Shown here one piece after another: positions 38,365 to 49,728 of a DNA stretch of 64,000 nt; within the stretch, counting starts at the first letter, position 1; each line of letters begins with the position of its first letter. Source of the stretch: Ulva prolifera (taxonomy: Eukaryota > Chlorophyta > Ulvophyceae > Ulvales > Ulvaceae); NCBI GenBank assembly GCA_023078555.1, contig CM041197.1:9730552-9794551 (forward strand). Direction: 5' to 3'. The position numbers and the translations under genes are program-made. The notes below the pieces were generated by a model. It was given only the letters and a program-made list of their open reading frames with translations, did not search any database and was not told the DNA's origin.

Positions 38365-40593
38365 ATGCGGCCCCAGAGCGCTCAAAGGACGACACCGCAG
38401 CTGAAGAAACTCATGCTGCGATATTTCCCCCCCGGAATCATCATACAGTATGAAGACCGTGGGGTTCGGAAACAAAAATGCGCTGACCTCTTGGATCTCA
38501 ATGCCGAGTCTGATGTTGCGGTGCGCTGCGTTTTCAGTCAAACTGCGCCCAAGATGTCTGCGACTGCAGGTGACGTGGTATCAGTGTAGGCTGTAGTGCA
38601 AGACTTGATGAGCAGGGAGCCACTGCTAGCGGAAGGCAAGATGCGCCAGCTGCTGCAACCGCTAGCACAGAATCTGGTTGCAAAGATATCCGACAATTCA
38701 TCTCGTTCGTCCTTCAGACTTTCAAAGATGCTCCAGAAGGCCCATGTGATGCCGCTGACCAACTGCGCTTTCAACAAGTCGGGGGACCGTTTTATCACTG
38801 GCAGCTATGATCAGACATGCAAAGTCTGGAAGACCGAGACCGCAGACGAGGTTGCCACGCTGGAAGGCCACAATGGCGTGGTTTACGCTCTAGCATTCAA
38901 CAATCCCTTTGGAGATCGTGTCATCACGGGCTCCTTTGACAAGAGTGCCAAGATATGGGAACCAGAGACAGGCAACGCCCCCCACTCAACAAAGCTTAGG
39001 ACTGCGTTGGTGACAACATGGACGCTACAAGCCTCTGCCATGGCATGTTGCACAAACAATCGCACTCATCAGAACAAAATCGTGAGATCGTAGCAAACCT
39101 CGACTCAAAACAGTGTAAAACGCTGCCTGCTGCACTGGCCCAATGGCGCCACGTGCAGGCCGCCTATGCCACACACTCGAGGGCCACAGCCTCGAGATCG
39201 TGTGCCTGGCATTCAGCCCTCAGTCCAGCCACGCTGCAACTGCCTCCATGGACAACACCGCAATTCTGTGGGACGCCACCACCGGGGCTAGCGTCGCGAC
39301 ACTTGCAGAGCACTCCGGTGAACTCGTCTCGGTTGCATTTGATGCACAGGGTAGCCTGCTTCTGACAGGCTCCTTTGACCATACGGCACGCCTCTGGGAC
39401 GTGCGTACAGGCCGCTGTGTCCACCGCTTTGAAGGCCACAAGGCCGAGGTGCGCCTGCACCTCTTTTTTCCTCCATGCACCAGAATGCCTGCATCACTGC
39501 TGGGCACCTGGCCCCATGCATCTGGAGCTGCCAGAGACTTCACAACACATGGCTCGAGGCTGTGGCCTAGTGGCTATATGACGGATTTGCAGCATGACGG
39601 CACGTGTACGGCCACCTCCACCCGGGCCGCCACAGCCGCCGCCTCCCCCGCCGGAATGCGATTCTATACAGCCATGGATATTCGTATGCAAAGCATGGAT
39701 ATAGCAAATCGCAGTGCGCACGTCTTGTTACCGCCCGGTGCCCTTACGTGCTGGCGTGCGACGCTCCCGGGCGCTGCGCACTGCTGCGCGCTGCGGTCGT
39801 TGTGCGAACCTGTTTGCCACCCCGGCCACCACCACGCCCCGGACGTGTGCAGGTGTGCGGCGCCGTGCTCAGCTTCTGCGGCCGGCGCGTGCTCACGGGC
39901 AGCATCGACGCGACGGCGCGGCAGTGGGACGTGCGCCGCGGCGGCTGCCTGCACGTGCTCGCCGGCCACGGCGACGAGGTGCTCGACGTCGCGTACGACG
40001 CCTGTGGCCGCCGCGCCGCATCCGCAGCTGCCGACGGCTCCGTCGCCGTGCACTGTGCCGCCACCGGCGAGCGCCTGCACGACTTTGCTGGCCACGATGG
40101 AGAGGTCTCACGGGTGCGTACCCCCCTCCCCTTGAAGGAGCGATTTATTGGTCTGGAACTTCATGCCTTGCGGCTATACATGCTTACATGGAATGGTGCT
40201 GCTCTGGCCTGGCTCGCTGGATCTCGCACTGCCGTTGTTGATGTGTTTGTTCCTGTATGCGTCTGGAGCCGTCGGGGGTGAGGGGCAGGGCGGTGCGGCG
40301 TCCGCGATGACGGCGCGGCACCCCGGGACGTACGGAATGCTGTGTGCTGTGTGCTGCAGGTGATGTTCAATCCGCAGGGCACGCGGCTGCTCACGGCGTC
40401 GGCGGACCACACGTGCAAGGTGTGGGCGGTGGACGGCGGCGGCGGTGGGGGCTGCGTGCAGTCGCTGCGGGGCCACACGGACGAGGTGTTCTCGATGGCG
40501 GTCAATTACGAGGGCGACACGCTGGTGACGGCGTCAAAGGACAACACGTGCCGCGTCTGGTGCACGGACGCTGCCAGTAAGCGCGCGGGCTGA
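38365..40593 (+). CDS. ODA16: Outer row dynein assembly protein ODA16 / DAW1
   Basis: WD40 adaptor that loads outer-arm dynein onto the intraflagellar transport (IFT-B) train. Five exons: 38365-38520, 38590-38971, 39159-39448, 39853-40113 and 40360-40593. Phases close to 440 residues, slightly longer than animal DAW1. The conserved N-terminus reads [18 protein letters not shown]. It is followed by seven or more WD40 blades with GH...WD-type units ([88 protein letters not shown]). The intron after exon 2 must use a GC donor (ACAG|GCAACG at 38971/38972). TGTAA lies 124 nt downstream. The presence of this gene implies motile flagella at some life stage, or ancestral retention. Confidence 0.95.
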
Positions 40594-40716
40594 CCTGGGT
40601 GCTGCAACAACATCCTGGATGCTGCAGCAACGTCAACACAAGCACGTCTGTGGGTGAGGTTTGGGGTGGCCCAACAGACGTCGGAGGGACTGCCCCGACG
40701 CAGCTGTGTGTGGCAG

Positions 40717-40721
40717 TGTAA
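40717..40721 (+). terminator. TGTAA polyadenylation signal of ODA16
   Basis: 124 nt after the TGA at 40591-40593. Confidence 0.45.
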
Positions 40722-41581
40722 GGTGTGCACATTCCAGCGCGCAGTGTGAGGTGGCTGGTGCAGAGACGAGCGCTCATCGGACGGGTGCCCTGATTCAGTT
40801 GGACGGGGAGGTGGGGCCCGTGGCAGAGGGCGGCGCCTTGCAGCTGTACTGGTGACTCCAAACACAGCCTGAACATCAAGACTATTGAGTGCGGTGAGGG
40901 TATCTGAGTGGGATCTGGGCACTTGGCTGCACAGGTATCAAGCCTGTGACCCAGAGGAAATTACCAGCCGTGGTGTGGATGACGGTTTTTTTTTTTTTTT
41001 ACGGTTCATGTGAGCTCTGGCATCGGCGAGGATGAGATTGGCCTAGAGTATGAATAGGATACTTGGAGCCGACGCAATGGAGAGTGGAGGGATGTGGACC
41101 TGGATGGCAGTTCAGCAACGCATGGATGTGCGACAGAATGCCTCTGCGGCCAGTCTACGATTGCGATTCCAAGGGTCCTTGCAGCGGATTGGAGAAACTT
41201 CTGCAAAATTCGGTTGTAGTGTGATTCGTATGCTCATGGTGGGCCGCATGCTCATGGGGTTGTGGAGGCGGTATGCCCTGCAGCGGCCGACTGTGGACCT
41301 GCATGATCTTGAAGGTAGCATCCGCCAAGCCTGGACGGAGCTGGCATTGTTATGTATGAGTTCCAAGGGTTATAGTGCTGGCATCAAACGTGATGAACGA
41401 GGTGTTGGGCAGATTGTGCAGGTCATAGGCAGTTTCACTTGGCCACATAACTTCTTGATCTGAGGGCGAGGGCTTGCTCCAGACCTCACCGAAACAGCAG
41501 CCCCTACTTGCCGTAATTAAGAACATTTTGATGACAGCGGACGGCGCATGCAGCCCAGAGATCTATGATATGTAAGCTATG

Positions 41582-41586
41582 TTACA
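41582..41586 (-). terminator. TGTAA polyadenylation signal of the 106-residue membrane protein
   Basis: Minus-strand TGTAA about 153 nt after the stop at 41739. Confidence 0.45.
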
Positions 41587-41738
41587 GCTGTGTGATTCGT
41601 GGGCCACGAACAAGTTCCCCTGCCATTGGTAGATTTGGGACCACTGCTTTCCAATCCAGCCTGCTGCCGCTACCCATGCTCTTACGCAGGACTATGTCCT
41701 GTTTGAGACAAATCAGGAGCGGATTTCTGCATGTGGAG

Positions 41739-42779
41739 CTACTTCTTGTCGTCGTCCTTCTTCCCCAGTAGACCCGATGTCAGCGCCCCCAGCATGAGCA
41801 CTCCGAGAGCTGGCTGAAACACCAGTGGCCACAATGGGTACCACACATCGAGTAGCGCAGTCGACTTGCCCACTGTCTGTGCTCCGACACCCACAATAAA
41901 CCAAGCGAGGATGAAGAGAATGAAGAAGAAATCCGCGATCAGGACCTGCATGAAGAAGCTCGACCTGTTGTTACATGATGTATGGGCTACAACTTCAGCA
42001 GAGTTTGATCAATGTTGATTCTGTACAATGGATATTGCCATAGGTGTTTGTACGCCTGCAAGATGGGTTGCACAGACAGTTGCACAGCTTTTGCAGCATG
42101 GTATGGTCATTGTTTCGGCATTTAGCAATTGGTTTTTCTGATTGGTGAGTTCAAATCGCAACTGTTGGCTACTACTACGGCCAGCCCCAGCCCCGCCTCC
42201 ACCGTAGAGGGGAATTGAATTGCCGCTATAGCAAAGGGGTCACACTTAAATAAAAATAAAAAGGCATCACAGAATGAGATTTTCGTAGGGAAGCCTGGCA
42301 GAGCGCTCGTGGTCAGGTTCTGCCATCCAGCGGCTGTTTTTTACCTGATCCAGTGCAGCAGTGCAGACACCGTGGTGCTACTGAGCCTGTACTCGTTTCA
42401 GGTTCACACATAACCCCATTGCCAGGGCCACTCTGCAGACTCCAGCCACATGCATTGTACACCATAGCCATTGATACAATCATACCACATCCCAGCTGCA
42501 GAAATGGACGCTTGCAAGGTGTGGGCGCAGGATCGGACGAAGACCAGTTCTTCACATGTGTCACAGGTCATGCACTCAGTTTTGAACAACGTGTGCAGGG
42601 GATCGCGGCTCACTCACATCTGAACGGTCGCATAAACACGTCTTTGTCCGACGTTAGAGAAGTACCTTGTCCACAATTTCTTTAAGACCATTGCCACCCT
42701 CCTCTTCGACACGCGAACCAGCGGCCTGAGCTGTCCGTGTAGCTTGTGCAGAGAACTGCTGCAGGTCCTCAGCCATCAT
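41739..42779 (-). CDS. Small two-span membrane protein, 106 residues
   Basis: Two exons, 42779-42666 and 41945-41739, joined in phase 0. The N-terminal 38 residues are hydrophilic (MMAEDLQQFSAQATRTAQAA onward). Two hydrophobic segments follow (LIADFFFILFILAWFIVGVG and LVFQPALGVLMLGAL) and a charged end GKKDDDKK. The first of two adjacent ATGs was taken as the start; the frame remains open upstream (KQEDDLDA), so a longer N-terminus is possible. The second segment contains WYPLWP, a motif suited to a membrane turn. The high-GC exon codons and clean GTACTT donor support a real gene. I do not recognise the family; a plastid or ER membrane location is possible. Confidence 0.65.
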
Positions 42780-44195
42780 TGCGTCAAGGTCATCCTCCTG
42801 CTTCGCATTAACTTTGCACTTTGTTCTTCGGTGTTGTTGATGTCGGAGCTGTGTGAACGTATACGGCGCTGATCTGGCCCGGAACCTGCACTCGCAGACC
42901 AGCGTGCTGAACCAATGCTATGTATGCACACTTAATCAGTCGACTCGATGACTCAAGAACATCGTATACAATATACCTATGACTCGTAATGGGATCGTCA
43001 CGCGTCTGTGTTTCTGCTTCGAAACTGCGGAGCTGAACCGCTCACGATCAGCTTGGCATGCCACAGAGTGACCCGAGACAACCGCAGCATGGGACAGCAT
43101 CCCGCACATGCAATATGCAGGCACTGGGGCAGATGCCCTTCAATATGCGTTAGCGGCGATGTCTTACGTGCACCTCATCGTCGAAGGCTCCGTAATTGGG
43201 GTGTGCGAGCACGAAAGCATGTCGGAAAGACGCCCGTGGATATTGGAGTGCGGACTAAGCTGCGGCTACACAAAAATGTGTTTGCGATGCTCTAGCAAGC
43301 TTCAAATTGGACTGTGTAGAGCAATGCCGCTGGAGCGCTGTGGGCCGGTTGCAGCAGAATCTACAGTCGCGGGGAGCTGTACAAGCTAAGCAAGTGGAAG
43401 ATAGAACGACCAAGACACGAGTGATCAATGTCCAGTTGGTATGGTGTCTCTTTGTCGTGCGTATGCAATTTGTGCTCGCGAAGAGGCGTTTGCGCTTTGT
43501 GGCGTGGTGCGCCTCGCAAGAACCAACAGCGCGGTGCACAGGGCTAGTGTGTTTGTCGTGTTCGATGTGTTTCCGACTGGCCCGTGGGTGTAAAGTCATA
43601 CTGGCATGCATGCGCAACTCTCATGGTATGCAAATTCCTGCTGGCATTAAGCCATGGACTTGCCTTTCGACTTAGGACGCCTCGTCACCTGATCTGAGGC
43701 GAATTGAGGTTGTGAGGAACGGGCGGGGTTTCATCTGGAATTTTTCGTAGACGGCGAACATTATGTGGTTACTGCGGCGCTTGCTCGCCTGTCTCGACAA
43801 TATCGTGCTTTTCCCAACATTCAGTCTTCTCAGGTCTGAATCCACAGCCAGCGTAACGTCAAGTTGCAGCCATCTTCACATTGAACCTGCATGGGTTCAG
43901 GTAGACTGTATTTGTCTGCAGCATGTGGCTGGCTTTGCCCCAGCCTGCTCTGCTCGCCTGGCCCGTACGCCTGACCGTGTCGTAACCAGTACCGACCTTT
44001 GCAAACGCCCGTCGGGCAACACCTTTGACGCGTCCTAGCACAGTAGTCATCTCGTGTTCCTTGCAGATACATCTTTCCAGACCTCTTCGACGGACCCGAG
44101 CCTCAGCGCCCTGACAATGCCGACGTCAGCAGGTCGCCACTTATGCATCCGTCGGGTACGAGACTCTGCCACAGAGATGCAGGCAGTGTCTTGCG
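42780..44195. other. Intergenic, nothing firmly recognised
   Basis: About 1.4 kb. A minus-strand frame at 43859-44050 encodes a basic peptide (MTTVLGRVKGVARRAFAKVG) but lacks supporting splice structure. It may lie in the 3' region of the gene at 44196. Confidence 0.35.
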
Positions 44196-44682
44196 TCATG
44201 AACTGCCGAGTTTTTGCCATTTCCTCTTTCGAGGTGGTGGGATGAAGTCTCCACTGCTGTGCAGCATTCGAGATGCCCATGCCAGCAAATGAAGAAATGC
44301 CTACACCAGAGGGACCACTTGCACCGTCCAGCACATACCCGAGACATGATCCGAATGCCCATGAGCACGGCGACCAGACTGCCGCCGTACAGCACATCTA
44401 CGATGCAGAATCACAGCTTCTCGCGGGTGAAACGCCTGAGCTCTTCCCTCCACAACCGACCGAATCAGAGTCACTCTTTGGAGACAGGTCATCCGCCGGA
44501 CCGCTGTGCCTGGACGATGAGACAGAATTTATATCAGAGACATCGGCTGGCCTCACCCGCGGACTCCCGAGTGCTCAGCGATCAATCGGTAATGATCTCA
44601 CAAATCTAGACCAGGTACGTATACCCCCTTCAGTGTGCCCAATTCTTCCCCATCTGCTCCATAAATGGAATGACCACGGCAT
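44196..44682 (-). CDS. Candidate small membrane protein, 73 residues
   Basis: Three exons on minus: 44682-44625, 44397-44339 and 44300-44196; phases 1 and 0 close. The reading is MPWSFHLWSRWGRIG, then DVLYGGSLVAVLMGIRIMSR (hydrophobic span), then AFLHLLAWASRML and a basic C-terminus PPPRKRKWQKLGSS. The middle intron is only 38 nt, which is a weakness. The codons are richer in GC3 than those of the overlapping plus-strand frame at 44273-44614. It would be head-to-head with the histidine phosphatase, 113 nt apart. Family not recognised. Confidence 0.35.
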
Positions 44683-44795
44683 CCCCGTCTGCCGGCCTCT
44701 GTCTCCAGGCAGCTGGTTGTCTTCACCTCATTACATACACTGTCAAGTTTTGAAACGGCGCAGCCGCACCGTCCGCCACATGAGCAGTCTGGACG

Positions 44796-45999
44796 ATGAA
44801 TGAAATTCGGCCCGAGGCTCTGCCACCAGCCCCTAATGCCGCCACAGCGCGTATGCAGGCCCCCCCGCGCCCACGCACAGCCGGTATTGGGAGCCTCGCC
44901 GTCATGCGCCACGGCGAGCGGCAGGACATGGCCGACTCTGCTTGGGCGATGACCGCCCCGCGGCCGTGGGACCCACCGCTGTCGCCGTTCGGCCTCAAGC
45001 AGGCTGCGCAGCGCGGCGCAGAGCTCGCGGAGGCCCGCGTGCCCGTGCGCGCCGTTTTCGCGTCTCCGTTTGCGCGCTGCATCCAGACGGCAGCCGAGCT
45101 GATGCGGGCGTATGGGCTGCGGCCCGGAGCGCTGACGGTCGACGCGCGCATGTGCGAGTGGATGAGCTCGCGCAACCTCAACCTCGCGGCGCTGCGCGGC
45201 CGCACGGACATAGATGTCGACGTCAGCGGTGACGTCGCGGCGTGGTTCTGGGGCGGGAACGCAGAGGACGGCCTGCGCGCGACGGTTGCCGCCGCGTGGT
45301 CGACTGAGGCGGCTGCTAAGGTGCGGATCCACCCCAGACTAAACCCACACAGCAGCAGCAACCATTTCTGTTGCACAGCCAGAACAAATCATGTGCCAGG
45401 CAAGAGCAGCTCCTGGTTCATTGCATCCGGCATTTAGCAGCTTTGGTGGCCCAACATTGGGCATAGACGGCAGCTCGCGGCAGGGGCCATCGCTCCACGA
45501 TCTGGGCGGTGCTTCCTTTTGGCTGGCAGTCGCAGGGCTTGCCCCGGCTCCTGCAGGAAGCGTCAGAGTTCCGCAGCATGGGCGAGTGCTGACGTCCGCG
45601 TCTCGGCACATGGAATGCGCATGGAGCGCCGAGTTACTGCCCCCATGGCCACGATGCATCACGCATTCCGCCATCAGTCCACCGCGTGAACGCCCACGCG
45701 CATGCATGCAGGTCCGCATCGGGGAGCTGAAGTTCCCGCACGTCAACGAGACTCAGGCGGCGGCGCGGGCGCGCTTCCAGGGCGCATTTTCGGCAATCGC
45801 GGCGGAGGCCGGCGGCCAGGGCGGCGTCGTCATCGTGACGCACGGCGACGCCGTCGGCGCCATCGTCGAGCAAGTGCTGCCCCTGGCCACGGTGTACCAG
45901 GTAGAGACGGCGGGGTTCGTGCGGCTGCAGCGGCAGCCCCGGGACGTCGGCGGTGGCTACGAGGTCGCCGGTGCCGTCGGCGTGCAGTGGCTGCTCTGA
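44796..45999 (+). CDS. Histidine phosphatase (phosphoglycerate mutase-like) superfamily protein
   Basis: Two exons, 44796-45320 and 45712-45999, joined in phase 0, giving 270 residues. The catalytic phosphohistidine motif is VMRHGERQDM. The second histidine sits in VVIVTHGDAVGAIVEQV. PFARCIQTAAELM matches the conserved branch-1 helix that supplies a phosphate-binding Arg. The arrangement resembles the UBASH3/Sts-like and plant phosphoglycerate-mutase-family phosphatases rather than glycolytic mutase; the substrate cannot be told. The start at 44796 was chosen because a TGA blocks that frame at 44781. A plus-strand open frame at 44273-44614 (acidic, ending at a GTACGT donor) could be an upstream exon, but its phase does not fit either available acceptor. 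No signal peptide was seen. Confidence 0.85.
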
Positions 46000-47256
46000 G
46001 GTGCACACCATCGCAGCGGCTGCTCTATGCTGCAGCATGCATGCTCCCGAGACAGCGATGAGTGCCGGGGTCCGAGCTCGTTTGGGAGTCGCGAGTTTGT
46101 GTACCCGGCACGGGCAGTGCCAGTGCGGGGCACTGGAGGTGCAGCAGACGAGGTCCGCTTGTAGCTGGGCAGGGGGCGAGGGGCAGGCGGCTCAGTTCCA
46201 TGCTGAGCGTGATCCGCGGTATTGGTGGACGCCGGTGAGGTGGCTTTGTCCGAGTTGTATGGAGAGTGATGTTCAAATGGACATGTACACGGCTTGTTGA
46301 TGCACTACTTGGGCATGTTGTGGTCAGGTGTGGTGTGTACACACCGGCCAAACTGCATTGCGAGCTGTTGTTTCCCACAGAGTGTGCCTGGAAGGTGCCA
46401 TGGTTGATGCGGTTTGTCTGGCTGTGCGCTGAAGTATGATTGGGGAGACCAGTTGGGAAAGGTATGTACAGTGTGGTGTGATAAACCACAAGTTCCCGGC
46501 CCTGGTGATAGGGTTGTGGTGCAGCAGATGAAGGGATTCAAACAATTTTGTGCCGAGGCGCGTTGGTTCAGGCTAAGGCGGTGCCAAATAGCTCCAGGTA
46601 GATGTGCATCCGGGCGGGAGGGACGCAGATGGGGTTCTGCCGACACGGATGAATCGATGCATCACCTGGCATGTTATTCTTATTTTAGGATGTCGATACT
46701 GCTTTCTGGCGGTTCTTGGGTCTTTGACGAAAGTTGCTGCTGGCAGAATCTGCGAATGTGCAGCCATCCTCTGTCACGTCACCATTCTGTCGCAATGGGA
46801 TATTCAGATGAAGGTGGAATGGTGCAAGATGACAGAGCAAGCATGAACAGCTTGTATTTTATTGAGCAGTCACTGAATGAATGCTAATGCTGCCAGGTAT
46901 GCGTGTGAGCCCCCGTAATCATGCCTCAGGCTTCTGGGTGTCAGGTGGAGGTACATGCATGCTGCAGTCGCTCCAAGCTATGTCTTAAGCTCTGCAGCGT
47001 TGTGCACGCTCCATGCTCTCCTTGACCACAAAAGAGTCGTGTAGCCCCGTCCTGGTTGCTTGGCGGCGTGCGAAGATTTCATACATCAGTGCGACGACCA
47101 CGTTGGCTTGTCGTTGACAATGCACTCGGTGTTGTGTGTAAGAAGTCACTGCATTGCGTGACATTTTGTAAGATTCTTGCGATTCACTTGCGATTGCCTG
47201 AAAGGCGGCTGTTGAACGTGTGAATCGGCGGTTCGTTGTTGATCGCCAAGCGAGGC
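46000..47256. other. Intergenic, nothing recognised
   Basis: About 1.25 kb. A 157-codon plus-strand frame (46414-46887) has no domain or splice support. Confidence 0.35.
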
Positions 47257-49728
47257 ATGATTGAGGTCGGCCTGGACGAAAACGGGAAGGTGTGACCGTC
47301 TTGCGGGCTGCTAAGCAACGACAATCCCACATTGAACAATTCTTTTCTTATGTGAGCATTTCCCTGTCAGTGACTAATTCTGGCACATAATACTCAGCAG
47401 CTTTGCAGGACGTCAAGTCACAAGAGCTCTGGGACCGAATACAGGCCACAGGAAGCCAAGCCTGGTACAGCAAAGCGGTCGATTACTGGGATCGGTGTGT
47501 TCACACCTACCCACTGCAGGCTGTGTCTCCTACCTTGTTGCATGTGTCCTGACTGACATATAGTCGGTTGTCTCCGTAGGCAGGAAGCATCGTACAATGG
47601 GGTGCTTGGTGGCTTTGGGTTCGTCTCCGACATCGATATCCGAGACAGTTCTGCTCTCCTCAAGCGGGTATGACGTGGCCAATGAGGTTTGCGCTGTATA
47701 TGCTATCCAATGTGGCTGGGCACAGTACAGCGTGTAGCCTCAATTCTACTCTGTCAGGTCACAGCATCATGCCCACGGAACCGCCCATGACATGTGAACG
47801 CCTGCAGGTCTTCAAGCAGAAGCTGGCAGAGTCAGAATCAACGCAGTTGTGCGCTCTAGGTAGGCATTCCACTGGCTGTGCTTGCCACCAGCTGTCCTCT
47901 CACACCTGTAGCAAACTGGACCCAGCTTGCCGCCATCCCCTCTGCTGCGTCACCGTATGGATCTACGATTTGTGTGCGAAACTCAGACACGTGGCATGTC
48001 ATGGCAATTCCACCACAGCTCATTCATGCAAGCCGTGTCTCGGATTATTCACACCAGTCCCCTCACATTCCTCCCCTCCCTCTGCTGGTGCTGCTCCATT
48101 ACCAGACGGCTTATAGCCGCCATGTTTTCGCCCGACCGCCGCCGCAGTTGCGCTCAGAGCACCTGCAGGATCATGATTCACGCTCCTTGCCCGTGTGCAT
48201 CTCGCTCAGCCTCGAAGCAGAGCCACCGAGCCAGGAACGCACACACGTGTGGCTGACATGGCCGACCGATCCCAGCAACCACAGCGGACGCCTGTGCACG
48301 TGTGTCCATGTGTATGCATGTGCATGCATGTGCATGTGTGTGCAGATGCCGGCGCGGGGGTAGGCAGAGTCACCGAGCAGCTGCTGCTGCACCACTTCGG
48401 GACCGTGGACCTGCTCGAGCCGTCCGGCCACCTGCTGGACTCTGCAAAGGAGCGGCTAGCGGCCGTGAAGCACACCTTCCCAGCCGGCCACGCCCCTGGG
48501 GGGTTCCTGAAGCAAGGCCTCGAGACGTTCCAGCCACAGACCGATCCCCCCCGATACGACTGCATCTGGCTGCAGTGGTGCGCTCGCAGCGTGCAAAGCT
48601 GCAGACACGCATGTCTCCTAGCTCTCAGAGTCGTAGCAGCCGCACCCGTGGCGCCCCCCGACCCTCCCATGCATTAAGCGTTTGGGCATGTGCCACCGGT
48701 ACACGAGCCAGGCTGCCACCTGCAGCCTACCGCGGCATTGTAAAGCCATTTCTTCTGCTCCCCTCTTGAGCTTCAGCCACATCACATGTCAGTGGTTCGG
48801 TCTGTCATGCGTACCCCCCCCCCCCCCACTTTCTCCCCCCCCATCCCTCTTGAGCTTCGGTCACATCACCTGTGAGTGCTTTGGTGTGTCAAACGTACAC
48901 CCACCACTTCTGACCAAACCCCACCCCCCCCCCCCCCCCCCAAACTGCCGCGGCGGCGGCATGCAGGTGCCTGCTGTACCTCACCGATGACGACCTCGTG
49001 GCGCTGCTGCGCCGCTGCGGCGCCGCGCTGCGCCCGGGCGGCCTCATCGTCGTGAAGGAGAACATCTGCGCGCACGGCTTCGTCGTGGACGGCGATGACA
49101 ACAGCCTCACCCGTAGCCACGCCTACTGGATGGTGTGCCCCCGGGGTGCCCCATGTTCTCTGCTTACAAACCCGATTCCTCATACGGCAAACGGGGATTT
49201 GTCGCACATCTGGCCTCTAAGAGGTGACAATCTGGACATCACAAAACGAAGTGGGTGACCAAGGAGGCCCTGGTTAGACCTCATGAACTTTCTCCGACTG
49301 TAGCGATGCGAGATGAGCACGCGCAGCGCCCCCGTTCCCGCATGATTCGTCATGAATAGCTGGGAGCAGCCCTGTCCAAGAACGGCGGTGCCGGCGTCCA
49401 TGAGCTCCGAGGCTACCACCACGGATCTCCATGCAGGCCCCGCAAGGGCCCTCTTCGCTGTCGCATGCTCCGCTGCATGCATCTCGACCGCGGCTGTGCG
49501 CCTGCACAAATTCCCCTGCTATGAAACTATCATGCATGCATGAAGCGGACAAGGAAGTGACATAAAAAGAAACCCTGCTGTGCGCTGAGCAGCGCCGCTG
49601 CTTTGCAGGGGCTGTTCATGCGTGCGGACCTCGCGGTGACGCTCACGCAGAAGCAGAAGGGCATGCCGGACCAGCTGTACGCCGTGAAGATGTACGTCGT
49701 GCGGCCCCGCGGCGTCGCCGCCGACTAG
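47257..49728 (+). CDS. Alpha-N-terminal protein methyltransferase (NTMT1-like)
   Basis: SAM-dependent methyltransferase that methylates the free alpha-amino group of proteins starting Met-X-Pro-Lys after Met removal. Seven exons: 47257-47289, 47409-47494, 47580-47667, 47808-47859, 48346-48577, 48967-49132 and 49609-49728. Phases close to 258 residues. The family entry helix is WYSKAVDYWDRQEASYNGVL and the conserved GGFGFVSDIDI follows. SAM motif I is LDAGAGVGRVTEQLL, acidic motif II VDLLEPSG, and post motif YDCIWLQW, then GGLIVVKENI. The C-terminus is QLYAVKMYVVRP. The small first exon (MIEVGLDENGK) is the least certain. C-rich tracts at 48814-48827 and 48924-48941 lie in intron 5. Confidence 0.93.
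48814..48941 (+). repeat. Two poly(C) tracts in the methyltransferase intron 5
   Basis: C runs at 48814-48827 (14) and 48924-48941 (18), flanking a duplicated stretch (TTGAGCTTC(A/G)G(C/T)CACATCAC at 48768 and 48850). The exon begins at 48967, 25 nt after the second run. Confidence 0.85.

Larger units (their letters stand above)
40594..41738. other. Intergenic between convergent genes
   Basis: About 1.1 kb. It holds a T run at 40986-41000 and one plus-strand open frame of 137 codons (41050-41463) with no recognisable domain. TGTAA signals of both neighbours lie at 40717 (plus) and 41582 (minus). Confidence 0.35.
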
